Shown here: positions 1 through 7,662 of the stretch, one piece after another | Layout of the letters: the number at the start of each line of letters is the position of its first letter | Position numbering within the stretch: the first letter of the stretch is position 1 | Assembly (NCBI GenBank): GCA_005882415.1 | Contig: VBAE01000062.1 | Coordinates: forward strand, 1 to 21,683 | Direction of reading: 5' to 3' | Length of the DNA stretch: 21,683 bases | From: Alphaproteobacteria bacterium | GTDB lineage: Bacteria; Pseudomonadota; Alphaproteobacteria; Sphingomonadales; Sphingomonadaceae | Made by a program: the position numbers and the translations under genes | Notes under the pieces: model-generated | The model's database searches: none | Told to the model about the DNA's origin: nothing | Seen by the model: the letters and a program-made list of their open reading frames with translations, nothing else

Positions 1-42
1 ATCGACGATTTCTACACTGTCGGACGGTCGGTGCAGCGCTGA
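1..42 (+). other. Possible 3' end of an unidentified upstream gene
   Basis: The first 13 codons in frame 1 are open (IDDFYTVGRSVQR) and end in TGA at 40-42. This could be the tail of the gene before ileS, where ribF is common in many bacteria, but the peptide is too short to recognise. Frame 3 is also open to a TAA at 81-83, so the assignment is weak. No other feature is visible before the ileS start at 95. Confidence 0.2.
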
Positions 43-94
43 TGCGCCGCGGGGTGTTCCCTTATCCCGCCCCGGTGCGCTAAGGCCCGCGGCG

Positions 95-3013
95 ATGTCC
101 GAAAAACCCGATTACCGCGATACCGTCTTCCTGCCGAAGACGGACTTCCCGATGAAGGCCGGCCTTGCCGCCAAGGAACCGGCGATCCTCGCCCGCTGGG
201 CGGACGAGGGGCTGTACGCACGCATCCGCGAGGCGCGGGAGGGGCGCGAGCGCTTCATCCTCCACGACGGCCCGCCTTATGCGAACGGCGACATCCATAT
301 CGGCCACGCGATGATGAAGACGATCAAGGACTTCATCATCCGATCCCAGTCGCTGATGGGCAAGGACGCGCCCTTCATCCCGGGCTGGGACTGCCACGGC
401 CTTCCGATCGAATGGAAGATCGAGGAGCAATATCGCAAGAAGAAGCTCGACAAGGACCAGGTGCCGCCGCGCGAGTTCCGCGCCGAATGCCGCGCCTATG
501 CCGAGCATTGGGTGAACGTGCAGCGCGATCAGTTCAAGCGGCTCGGGATCACCGGCGACTGGGACGATCCCTACCGGACGATGGACTTCACCTCCGAAGC
601 CAAGATCGCCGGCGAGCTCCTCCGCTTCGCAATGGCCGGCAAGCTCTACCGCGGCGCCAAGCCGGTGATGTGGTCGCCGGTCGAAAAGACCGCCCTCGCC
701 GAGGCCGAGGTGGAATATGAGGACATCACGTCCACCCAGATCGACGTGGCTTTCGAGATCGTCGAAAGCCCGATCCCGGAGCTGGTCGGCGCACATGCGG
801 TAATCTGGACGACCACGCCGTGGACGATCCCCGTCAACCAGGCGATCGCCTATGGGCCGGAGATCGAATATGTTTTGATAAGGTCTAAAGAGCGTAACGT
901 TGTCATCGCATCCGACCTTCAGGATGAATTCTGGAAACGACAGATATTCAATCCAATAGCGCCGCTCACACAGGCGGAGCCAGGGAGCGGCGTGATCGCC
1001 ACCTTCAAAGGCCCCGACCTCGCCGGCGCCATCGCCCGCCACCCGATGCACCATCTCGGCGGCTTCTTCGCCAAGCCGCGGCCGTTCCTCCCCGGCGATT
1101 TCGTCACCACCGATGCGGGCACCGGGCTCGTCCACATGGCGCCGGACCATGGCGAGGACGATTTCCTGCTCTGCAAGGCGAACGGCATCGATCCCGTCTT
1201 CGCGGTCACCAGCGACGGGAAGTATCGCGAGGATTGGGCGTGGCTCGGCGGCCAGGGCAGCGTCATCAACGCGAAGTTCAACGCGCCGGACGGCCCGATC
1301 TGCTCGGACCTGCGCGAGGCCGGGGCTCTGCTCGCCGCCTCCGCCGACTTCCAGCACAGCTATCCGCACAGCTGGCGGTCCAAGGCCAAGGTCATCTTCC
1401 GCGCCACCCCGCAATGGTTCATCCCGATGGACCAGCATCCCTCTCCCTCCAGGGGAGAGGGACAGGTTCGCGGAGCGAACCAGGGTGAGGGCGCGGCCTC
1501 GGAAGAACAATCCCTCACCCTCCCACCCGGCTCCGCCGGGCGGGCCCCTCCCTCTCCCCTGCAGGGAGAGGGGCTTAGTCTCCGCCAGGCCGCGCTTCAG
1601 GCGATCGAGGATACGCGCTGGGTCCCCGAGAAGGCGAAAAACCGCATTCGGGCCATGGTCGAAGGGCGTCCGGACTGGGTGATCAGCCGTCAACGCGCCT
1701 GGGGCGTCCCGATCGCCCTCTACGTCCACAAGCAGACCGGCGATTACTTACGCGACCCAGTCGTCAACACCCGAATCCTCCACGCCTTCCACGAAGGCGG
1801 CGCGGACGCCTGGTTCGGGGCGGACCACCAGGCCCTGCTGGGGGGCGGCTACAGCCTCGACGACTATGAGCCGGTCAGCGACATCCTCGACGTCTGGTTC
1901 GATTCCGGCTCCACCCACAGCTTCGTCGTCGAGGCGCGCTATGGCGAGGGCGTCCGCGCCGACCTTTATTGCGAAGGCTCCGACCAGCATCGCGGCTGGT
2001 TCCAGTCCTCTTTGATGGAGAGCTGCGGCACCCGCGGCCGGGCGCCCTTCAAGGCGGTTCTGACCCACGGCTTCACGCTCGACCAGAACGGCCGCAAGAT
2101 GTCGAAATCGATCGGCAACACCGTCGATCCGCTCGCCATCATCCGCGACAATGGCGCCGACATCCTTCGCCTGTGGGTCGCCTCGACCGACTATTTCGAG
2201 GACGTTCGGATCGGCAAGGAGATCCTCACCGGCACGTCGGACGCCTACCGCAAGCTCCGCAACACCTTCCGCTACCTCTTGGGCGCCCTTGCCGAATATA
2301 CCGAGGAGGAGGCGCTTCCCGCGTCCGAGATGCCGGAGCTGGAGCGCTGGGTGCTTCACCGCCTGTCCGAGCTCGACGTCGAGCTTCGCGAGGCCGCCGA
2401 AGCGTTCGACTTCAACCGCTACACGCGGCTGATCACGAGCTTCGCGAACGACGACCTCTCCGCCTTCTTCTTCGATATCCGCAAGGACAGCCTCTATTGC
2501 GATGCGCCGGGCGATCCGAAGCGCCGCGCCTGCCGCACCGTGCTCGACACCGTCTTCCATGCTTTGGTGCGCTGGCTGACCCCGATCCTCTGCTTCACCA
2601 CCGAGGAGGTCTGGCAGACCCGTTACCCGGGCACCGGCTCGGTCCACCTGCTCGAATGGCCGGAGATCGACCCCGAGTGGAAGGACGCCGAACTCGCCGC
2701 CCGCTGGGCCCTCATCCGCGCCACCCGCGAGCGGGTGACAGAGAGCATCGAGCCGCTCCGCCGCGAAAAGGTGATCGGCTCCAGCCTGCAGGCGAAGATC
2801 CTCTATCCGGGGCTCGAGGCGGACCTCACCGAGGAAGACTTGGCGGAGCTCGCCGAAATCTACATTGTCTCGGAAGTGGTTCCGGGCGAGGGCGAGACGG
2901 TCGAGGTCACCCGCTCGGACTATGAGAAATGCGGCCGCTGCTGGCGATTCCTGCCGGAAGTGGTCGAGGATGGGGCGCTGTGCGCGCGTTGCGACGAGGT
3001 GGTGAATGGCTGA
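95..3013 (+). CDS. ileS: Isoleucyl-tRNA synthetase
   Basis: Class I aminoacyl-tRNA synthetase that charges tRNA-Ile in the cytoplasm and edits mischarged valine. The 972-residue product has the HIGH motif at residues 68-71, a CP1 editing region (about 200-400, with the TTPWTIP and FVTTDAGTGLVHMAPDHGEDD segments), KMSKS at 668-672, an anticodon-binding region, and a C-terminal zinc finger (Cys946, Cys949, Cys963, Cys966). It is therefore complete. The ATG at 95 gives the family N-terminus (MSEKPDYRDTVFLPKTDFPM). Two oddities are visible. Residues about 447-495 are an extra Pro/Gly/Ser-rich block encoded by a palindromic repeat, placed between the end of the editing domain and the ATRW-like segment. 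Residues about 259-297 are encoded by a noticeably AT-richer patch. The stop overlaps the lspA start by 8 bases, so the two are probably translationally coupled. Confidence 0.97.
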   Translation: MSEKPDYRDTVFLPKTDFPMKAGLAAKEPAILARWADEGLYARIREAREGRERFILHDGPPYANGDIHIGHAMMKTIKDFIIRSQSLMGKDAPFIPGWDCHGLPIEWKIEEQYRKKKLDKDQVPPREFRAECRAYAEHWVNVQRDQFKRLGITGDWDDPYRTMDFTSEAKIAGELLRFAMAGKLYRGAKPVMWSPVEKTALAEAEVEYEDITSTQIDVAFEIVESPIPELVGAHAVIWTTTPWTIPVNQAIAYGPEIEYVLIRSKERNVVIASDLQDEFWKRQIFNPIAPLTQAEPGSGVIATFKGPDLAGAIARHPMHHLGGFFAKPRPFLPGDFVTTDAGTGLVHMAPDHGEDDFLLCKANGIDPVFAVTSDGKYREDWAWLGGQGSVINAKFNAPDGPICSDLREAGALLAASADFQHSYPHSWRSKAKVIFRATPQWFIPMDQHPSPSRGEGQVRGANQGEGAASEEQSLTLPPGSAGRAPPSPLQGEGLSLRQAALQAIEDTRWVPEKAKNRIRAMVEGRPDWVISRQRAWGVPIALYVHKQTGDYLRDPVVNTRILHAFHEGGADAWFGADHQALLGGGYSLDDYEPVSDILDVWFDSGSTHSFVVEARYGEGVRADLYCEGSDQHRGWFQSSLMESCGTRGRAPFKAVLTHGFTLDQNGRKMSKSIGNTVDPLAIIRDNGADILRLWVASTDYFEDVRIGKEILTGTSDAYRKLRNTFRYLLGALAEYTEEEALPASEMPELERWVLHRLSELDVELREAAEAFDFNRYTRLITSFANDDLSAFFFDIRKDSLYCDAPGDPKRRACRTVLDTVFHALVRWLTPILCFTTEEVWQTRYPGTGSVHLLEWPEIDPEWKDAELAARWALIRATRERVTESIEPLRREKVIGSSLQAKILYPGLEADLTEEDLAELAEIYIVSEVVPGEGETVEVTRSDYEKCGRCWRFLPEVVEDGALCARCDEVVNG
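1439..1573 (+). repeat. Palindromic repeat inserted in frame within ileS
   Basis: A 135-bp (45-codon) composite palindrome. Its parts in order are a CCCTCTCC/GGAGAGGG hairpin (1439-1461), a GGTTCGC-GGA-GCGAACC hairpin (1465-1481), a perfect 10-bp pair AGGGTGAGGG (1482-1491) with CCCTCACCCT (1512-1521), a CCCGGC-TCC-GCCGGG hairpin (1526-1540), and CCCTCTCCC (1550-1558) with GGGAGAGGG (1564-1572). The same terminal sequence occurs at both ends. This is the architecture of the dispersed CCCTCTCCC/CCCTCACCC repeats of many proteobacterial genomes, normally intergenic. Here it is translated in ileS with no stop codon. The strand is arbitrary. Confidence 0.85.
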
Positions 3014-3545
3014 CGCGTCCGAAGTGCACCCCGCGGTCAAGGAGCGGATCAGGCGGAATCGCGAGCTCGGCCTCTCGGTCGCGGCGGCGGTGTTCGTCCT
3101 CGACCAGGCGGTGAAGTGGGTGCTGACCTATATCCTCCAGCTCCCGCAGCGCCTCAGCATCGAGGTCGCGCCCTTCTTCGACCTTCGCTGGGTCAAGAAT
3201 CCTGGCGTTTCGATGGGCTTCCTCACCGCCGACAGCGAGCTCGGCCGCTGGCTCCTCGTCCTCCTCACCGCCGCCATATCGATCTTCGTCTTCGTCTGGC
3301 TGTGGCGCGAGAAGCGCCGCGACGACGCCCTGGCCCTGTCGCTGGTGCTCGGAGGCGCGCTCGGCAACATCGTCGACCGCATCCGGCTCGGCTATGTCGT
3401 CGACTATGCCGATCTCCATTTCGGCGACATCCACCCCTTTTTGGTCTTCAATGTCGGCGACGCTGCCATTACCATCGGGGTTCTGCTACTACTGCTCCGT
3501 GCGCTGTTGACGCGCGCGCCGAAGGCTCCTCGGGAGGAAGTTTGA
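3006..3545 (+). CDS. lspA: Lipoprotein signal peptidase (signal peptidase II)
   Basis: Inner-membrane aspartyl protease that removes signal peptides from diacylglyceryl-modified prolipoproteins. The 179-residue product has four hydrophobic segments (about 21-43, 80-100, 108-122, 148-168) and both catalytic aspartates in their family contexts: Asp124 in GNIVDRIRLGYVVD and Asp152 in FNVGDAAI. The conserved VKNPGVSMG segment (63-71) is also present. The length is normal for the family with a short N-terminal extension. The ATG lies inside the end of ileS (ATGGCTGA overlap), the usual ileS-lspA coupling. The next gene, starting 2 bases after the stop, encodes a lipoprotein and so is itself a likely LspA substrate. 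Confidence 0.96.
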   Translation: MADASEVHPAVKERIRRNRELGLSVAAAVFVLDQAVKWVLTYILQLPQRLSIEVAPFFDLRWVKNPGVSMGFLTADSELGRWLLVLLTAAISIFVFVWLWREKRRDDALALSLVLGGALGNIVDRIRLGYVVDYADLHFGDIHPFLVFNVGDAAITIGVLLLLLRALLTRAPKAPREEV

Positions 3546-3547
3546 GA

Positions 3548-3872
3548 ATGCGTATCGTTAAGTTCGGCCTTGCGGCCGCCGCCGCAGCCACCCTCCTCTC
3601 CGCCTGCACTTCGGGCGGCGTCGTCGGACGCGACCGGCCGGACGAGTTCGCAGTCGCCCGCGGCCAGCCTCTCATCATCCCGCCCGACTACAATCTCGCG
3701 CCGCCGCGCCCGGGCGAGGCGGTGCCGCAGGGCGCCGGACGCGGCGATCGGCGCCCGCTCGGTCGCCGGAGACCCGAACACGACCGTCGTCGACAAGGGC
3801 CAGACCACCCAGGCGATCCTCGCCGCCCCTCCGGGCCCGGGCCGCGAGGCGACCACCTCCACGCCCCAATAA
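3548..3872 (+). pseudogene. bamF: DUF3035/BamF-type lipoprotein, internal deletion with frameshift
   Basis: Outer-membrane lipoprotein of the DUF3035 family, described as a BAM-complex accessory subunit (BamF) in alphaproteobacteria. An ATG at 3548 with GGAGG just upstream starts a lipoprotein signal peptide with lipobox LSAC (Cys20), followed by the family-like DRPDEFAVARGQPLIIPPDY. After about GEAVPQ (near 3728) the frame loses resemblance and runs to a TAG at 3878-3880. The family's C-terminal part (GARSVAGDPNTTVVDKGQTT and after) continues in the +1 frame to a TAA at 3870-3872. The middle segment expected between them, an LDAMFGG-like stretch in relatives as I recall them, is absent. So a non-multiple-of-three deletion is likely, real or from assembly. 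If read as a plain open frame it is 3548-3880, 110 residues with a scrambled C-terminus. Confidence 0.65.
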
Positions 3873-3917
3873 GGCGTTAGCGCTTCCTTAGAAGCGGCCG
3901 CGTTATTGCGGTCCGCG

Positions 3918-4280
3918 ATGAGTCACGAGCCGCCCCGAGCCGTCCACGCCCCGCTTGCCGGAGACGCAGGCGGCCAGGTCGCGCAGCTTCGCCATGTCTT
4001 GGGCCTGGTCGAAACAATGGCGGGCCTCCCGGCTTCCGCGGATGGCGACGGCAGGATGGACGAGGCCGCCCGGCTCAGCGCGGCCTATGCCGACGCCCTC
4101 CCCATCGACCGCCGCCGCTTCGACGCGCTCGCGAGCGAAACCGCCGCCTGGGCCGCGTCGGGGGTGGAGACCCTGCTGCACCTAGAGGAAGAGCAGCTCC
4201 CCGCCGCCGCCGCCGCCTCGCGTCTGGCGCGCGAGCTGGCATTCGCGGTGGATCGGCTGAAGGCGACTCTCCGCGCCTAG
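3918..4280 (+). CDS. Small protein of unknown function
   Basis: I do not recognise this 120-residue protein. It is Ala-rich (about a quarter alanine) and looks wholly alpha-helical, with heptad-like Leu/Ala spacing in the last 50 residues (ETLLHLEEEQLPAAAAASRL). It has no signal peptide and no clear membrane segment. The ATG at 3918 (MSHEPPRA) is preferred over the in-frame TTG at 3906, which would add only MRSA. No strong Shine-Dalgarno site is visible. It lies 45 bases after the BamF-like gene on the same strand and could be the last gene of that operon. Its TAG stop touches the start of the palindromic element at 4280. Codon use is typical of the window, which supports a real gene. Confidence 0.6.
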   Translation: MSHEPPRAVHAPLAGDAGGQVAQLRHVLGLVETMAGLPASADGDGRMDEAARLSAAYADALPIDRRRFDALASETAAWAASGVETLLHLEEEQLPAAAAASRLARELAFAVDRLKATLRA

Positions 4281-4420
4281 CTGCCTCCCCATCGCCAGAT
4301 GGGGAGGGGGACCGCCGAAGGCGGTGGAGGGGTGACCCAACTCGGAATCAGAGCCATGTCACCCCTCCACCACCTACGGTGGTCCCCCTCCCCCCGAGCT
4401 AGCGCTCGCGGGGAGGCAGC
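4280..4420. repeat. 141-bp nested palindromic element between convergent genes
   Basis: A set of nested inverted repeats: outer GCTGCCTCCCC (4280-4290) with GGGGAGGCAGC (4410-4420), middle GGGGAGGGGGACC (4301-4313) with GGTCCCCCTCCCC (4381-4393), and inner GGTGGAGGGGTGAC (4323-4336) with GTCACCCCTCCACC (4358-4371), all perfect. Small local hairpins also occur, for example ACCGCC-GAA-GGCGGT at 4311-4325 and CTCCCCATC/GATGGGGAG at 4285-4306. It can fold as a cloverleaf on either strand. It lies between two convergent genes and could act as a bidirectional terminator or transcript stabiliser. It also encodes the last residues and stop of the mscS gene. It differs in sequence from the repeat inside ileS, although both share the nested design. 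Confidence 0.88.
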
Positions 4421-5700
4421 GAGGTGGCCCCCTCCACGGGAGCGCCAGGCCAATCCTTGATATGAATATCCCGCTGCGGATTAGGCAGCACGATCCCATT
4501 GTCCTTGAACAACACCCAAAGCCGGTTCAAAATCTCCGACCGCACGCTGCCCACGCCCGCTTCCGGATCGCCGATCCACACCAAAATCTCATGATCGACG
4601 CTGCTCTCGCCGAAATTGCGCAGCCAGACGCCCGGCGGCGGGCTGTCGAGGACGCGCTTCGATTCCCGCGCCGCCTGGACCATCAGTTTCTGCGCCACCG
4701 CCAGGTCGCAATCGTAGGAAATGCCGACCGGGATGTGCACGCGCACGTCGCGGCTCGAGTAAGACCAGTTCTCGACCTCCTGGGTCATCAAATTCTCGTT
4801 CGGGATCAGGTGCTCCTTGCCGTCCCGCGTGACGATGGACACGGCCCGCACCCCGATCTTCGACACGTGCCCGAACGTATCCCCCACGGTGATCACGTCG
4901 CCCGGCTTGATCGAGCGGTCCATCAGCAGGATGATCCCGGCGATCAGATTGCCGAAGGTCTTCTGAAGGCCGAACCCGACCGCCAGGCCGAACGCGCCCG
5001 AAAACACCGCGAAGGCGGTCAAATCGATCCCCAGCATGTCGATGCCGATGAAGAAGGCGGCGATCAGGATCGCGACCGCCGCCAGCTTCTGGGCGAGGAG
5101 CTGCTGGGTGGCGTCGAGGCTGTGCGTGCGGCGGATCGAGTGGCCGACGACGCGGTTCAGGAGCTTCACGATCGCGTAGAGGGCGACGACGGTGACCAGG
5201 ATCTGGATGAGGGTGAGCAGCGAATAACGGTGGTTGACGGCGGTGAAGCCCACCCGCCCGAGCGTGTCGGTGATCGGCTTCAGGCCCCCCACGGCCCGCG
5301 CAAGCAAAGCGAAGAAGGCGAAGCCGGCGAGCAGGGCCGCGATCCAGCGCGGCATTCCGAGGCCGCGGACCATGCCGGAGATGAACAAAGCCGCCGCGCT
5401 CGCCACCGCCACCCCGAGCACCATCGCGCCGAGCGGACGCCACTGGTCCACGTTCAGAACGATCCCAAGCAGGATCGCCGCGACGAAATAGCGGCTGAGC
5501 GCGCACATCCGCGGACCGAGCGCCTCGCCGCGAGCGCCGGCGCGATGCTCCCAGAAATGGGCGAGGCGCGGCCCGATGAAGCGCCCGGCGAGCCAGGCCA
5601 GCGCCCACGCCGCAGCGGCGATGCCGAGCGCCGTGGCGGCGACGATCCAGTCGGAGCCGGTCGGCCAGGTCACGCCCAGCCCCTCCAGCATCCCCCTCAT
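4399..5700 (-). CDS. MscS-family mechanosensitive ion channel
   Basis: Inner-membrane channel that opens under membrane tension during osmotic downshock. The 433-residue product has several N-terminal hydrophobic helices (about 13-35, 60-80, 88-108, 118-135, 160-180, 205-225) and then the MscS signature: the Gly/Ala-rich pore helix FSGAFGLAVGFGLQKTFGN, the IKPGDVITVGDTFGHV beta-domain entry, and HLIPNENLMTQEVENWS. The usual C-terminal cytoplasmic cage follows. The ATG at 5700 is chosen because it overlaps the metC stop as ATGA. An in-frame upstream start would run far into metC. It is the last gene of the M28-sseA-metC-mscS run. The final residues SLPPRER and the stop come from the palindromic repeat at 4280-4420. 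Confidence 0.9.
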   Translation of the reverse strand: MRGMLEGLGVTWPTGSDWIVAATALGIAAAAWALAWLAGRFIGPRLAHFWEHRAGARGEALGPRMCALSRYFVAAILLGIVLNVDQWRPLGAMVLGVAVASAAALFISGMVRGLGMPRWIAALLAGFAFFALLARAVGGLKPITDTLGRVGFTAVNHRYSLLTLIQILVTVVALYAIVKLLNRVVGHSIRRTHSLDATQQLLAQKLAAVAILIAAFFIGIDMLGIDLTAFAVFSGAFGLAVGFGLQKTFGNLIAGIILLMDRSIKPGDVITVGDTFGHVSKIGVRAVSIVTRDGKEHLIPNENLMTQEVENWSYSSRDVRVHIPVGISYDCDLAVAQKLMVQAARESKRVLDSPPPGVWLRNFGESSVDHEILVWIGDPEAGVGSVRSEILNRLWVLFKDNGIVLPNPQRDIHIKDWPGAPVEGATSLPPRER

Positions 5701-6809
5701 CCGGCCGCTCCATAGCCGGCAAGCCCGCGCGCCAGATCCTCGATCAAATCGTCCGAATCCTCCAGGCCGATATGGAGCCGCACCAGCGGCCCCTCCGCCT
5801 GCCAACGCGTGGCACTGCGATTGCGCTCCGGATCGACGGGCAGTGCGAGGCTCTCATACCCGCCCCAGCTATAGCCGATCCCGAACAGCTCCAGCCCGTC
5901 GACCAGCCTCGCCCGGTCCGCCTCCCCGCCCCCGTTCAGGACGAAGGAGAAGAGGCCCGAGGCGCCGCGGAAATCGCGCTGCCAATGCTCGTGCCCGGGG
6001 CAGGACGGAAGCGCCGGATGAAGCACCCGCGCCACTTGCGGCTGCTCTTGAAGCCAGCCCGCGACCTTGAGGCCGCTCTCCTGATGCTGGCGCAGGCGCA
6101 CGCCGAGGGTGCGCAGGCCCCTTGTGGCGAGATAGGCGTCGTCGGGCCCGACATGCTGGCCGAGCGCGCGGGTCGTCCGCTCCAGCCGCCGCCACACGCC
6201 CGGCGCCGCGGTGACCGAGCCGAGCATCGCATCGGCATGGCCGACCACGTACTTGGTGCACGCGATAATCGACAGGTCCCCCCGCGCCCTGGCGGCGGCG
6301 CAGATGGCGGGGACGTCCTGCACCTCGAAGGTCAGGGAGCCCGGGCTCTCGAGAAACACCGCCTTGGTCCGCTCGGTGAACAGCTCTGCGATCCCCTCCC
6401 CCACCAGCGGATCGTAGTAGCGCGTGGCGATCCCCATCCGCTTCAGCACATCCTCGCAAAAGGCGCGGGTCGGCGCATAGGCGCTGTCGACCATCAGAAG
6501 CTCGTCGCCGGCGGAGAGCACCGACAGCAAGGCCGCCGCGACCGCCGCGCTGCCCGAGGGAAAGAGCTTGGTCCCTGCCGCCCCCGGCTCGAGCTCGGTC
6601 AGCGCCTCGGCGAGCGCCCATTGAGTCGGCGTTCCGTTGCGGCCGTAGTGAAGGCGCCCGTCCTCGGGCGGGTAGGCCTCATGCATCGCCTCGACGCTGT
6701 CGAACAGGATCGTCGACGCGCGCCACACCGGCGGGTTGACGATCCCCTGAGTCCACTCCGGGCGCCGCCCACCATGGATCAGCCTGGTATCGCGCCTCTT
6801 GCCGCTCAT
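5697..6809 (-). CDS. metC: Cystathionine beta-lyase-like PLP enzyme, probable internal in-frame deletion
   Basis: Member of the Cys/Met-metabolism PLP family; cystathionine beta-lyase splits cystathionine to homocysteine, pyruvate and ammonia in methionine synthesis. The 370-residue product has the LHYGRNGTPTQWALAEALTELE substrate/PLP segment, FPSGSAAVAAALL, LESPGSLTFEVQDVPAI, and the PLP-binding lysine in ACTKYVVGHADAMLGS (Lys186). Between GDLSII (to residue 182) and ACTKY the roughly 25 residues that carry the family's DNTWATP motif, including the aspartate that contacts the pyridine nitrogen, are missing. The frame is kept. As it stands the enzyme should be inactive. The ATG at 6809 overlaps the sseA stop as ATGA, and its own stop overlaps the mscS start in the same way. 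I am sure of the family and less sure of the exact substrate. Confidence 0.85.
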   Translation of the reverse strand: MSGKRRDTRLIHGGRRPEWTQGIVNPPVWRASTILFDSVEAMHEAYPPEDGRLHYGRNGTPTQWALAEALTELEPGAAGTKLFPSGSAAVAAALLSVLSAGDELLMVDSAYAPTRAFCEDVLKRMGIATRYYDPLVGEGIAELFTERTKAVFLESPGSLTFEVQDVPAICAAARARGDLSIIACTKYVVGHADAMLGSVTAAPGVWRRLERTTRALGQHVGPDDAYLATRGLRTLGVRLRQHQESGLKVAGWLQEQPQVARVLHPALPSCPGHEHWQRDFRGASGLFSFVLNGGGEADRARLVDGLELFGIGYSWGGYESLALPVDPERNRSATRWQAEGPLVRLHIGLEDSDDLIEDLARGLAGYGAAG

Positions 6810-7648
6810 GCCGGCCCCGTGGCTTTGGGCGCGTCGGGGTCCATGCCCCATTCGGACCAGCTTCCGTCGTAGAGCTTCACATCCTCCTTGCCGAGCAGAT
6901 GCGCGCCGAACAGAAGCACGGCGGCGGTGACTCCGGACCCGCAGGTGGTGACCATGGGCTTCGAAAGGTCCACCCCGGCCGCCTCGAAGGCCGAGCGAAG
7001 GGCCTCGCCCCGTTTCCAGCGATTGTCCGCCTCGAACAGGCTGCCCTGCGGCAAATTCTTCGAGCCCGGAATATGGCCGGACGCCATTCCGGGCCGAGGC
7101 TCAGCCTCGTCGCCGGTGAAGCGGCCGGCGCCGCGGGCGTCGACGATCTCGGTTGCGGGGTCGCCGAGGATGGAGAGCATCCACGCCTTGTCCACCACGG
7201 CATTGCGGTCGAGCGACGGCGTGAAATGCCCGTGCCGGACCGGCGGCCTGCCACCGTCCAGCGGCCGCCCCTCCGCACTCCATTTCTGGAGGCCGCCGTC
7301 GAGGATCGCGACATAATGAGCGCCGAAGGTGCGAAGCATCCACCAGCCCCGCGCGGCGCTGTGCAGCGGCGAATTGTCATAGACGACGAACCGCATCCCG
7401 TCGCGAAGCCCAAGCGACTGCATCCGGCTCGCGAACTTCGCCTCCGAAGGGAGCATGTGCGGCACCGGATTGGCGCTGTCCGACACCTCCTCGATGTCGA
7501 GGAACACGGCACCGGGAATATGCCCCGCCTCATATTCCGCCCGAGCGTCCCGCCCGGAATTGGGCAGGAACAGGGTCGCATCGATCACCCGAAGGTCGGG
7601 CGCGCCGAGCTCGCGCTCCAGCCAGTCCGTCGAAACCAGCGACTCCAT
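6806..7648 (-). CDS. sseA: 3-mercaptopyruvate sulfurtransferase (tandem rhodanese)
   Basis: Transfers sulfur from 3-mercaptopyruvate to a thiol or cyanide acceptor in the cytoplasm, linking cysteine breakdown to sulfur carriers. The 280-residue product has two rhodanese domains. The N-terminal one (about 5-135) has VIDATLFLP and VVYDNSPLHSAARGWW but no active cysteine, as expected. The C-terminal one (about 155-275) has the catalytic loop CGSGVTA (Cys236), the signature of mercaptopyruvate rather than thiosulfate enzymes, and GHIPGSKNLP before it. The length is normal and the protein looks intact. The ATG at 7648 has AAAGGGGAG just upstream. It starts 14 bases after the M28 gene and overlaps metC by ATGA, so the three genes are probably one operon with a sulfur-amino-acid theme. 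Confidence 0.93.
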   Translation of the reverse strand: MESLVSTDWLERELGAPDLRVIDATLFLPNSGRDARAEYEAGHIPGAVFLDIEEVSDSANPVPHMLPSEAKFASRMQSLGLRDGMRFVVYDNSPLHSAARGWWMLRTFGAHYVAILDGGLQKWSAEGRPLDGGRPPVRHGHFTPSLDRNAVVDKAWMLSILGDPATEIVDARGAGRFTGDEAEPRPGMASGHIPGSKNLPQGSLFEADNRWKRGEALRSAFEAAGVDLSKPMVTTCGSGVTAAVLLFGAHLLGKEDVKLYDGSWSEWGMDPDAPKATGPA

Positions 7649-7662
7649 GGCTCCCCTTTGGC

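Noticed and set aside
1439..1573. Insertion sequence or CRISPR remnant in ileS
   Set aside because: No transposase fragment, no target duplication and no regularly spaced direct repeats; the block is made of inverted repeats only.
80..1729. Long open frame on the minus strand opposite ileS (549 codons)
   Set aside because: It is the antisense shadow of a GC-rich gene; the translation is Arg/Gly/Asp-rich without any recognisable motif, and ileS is certain.
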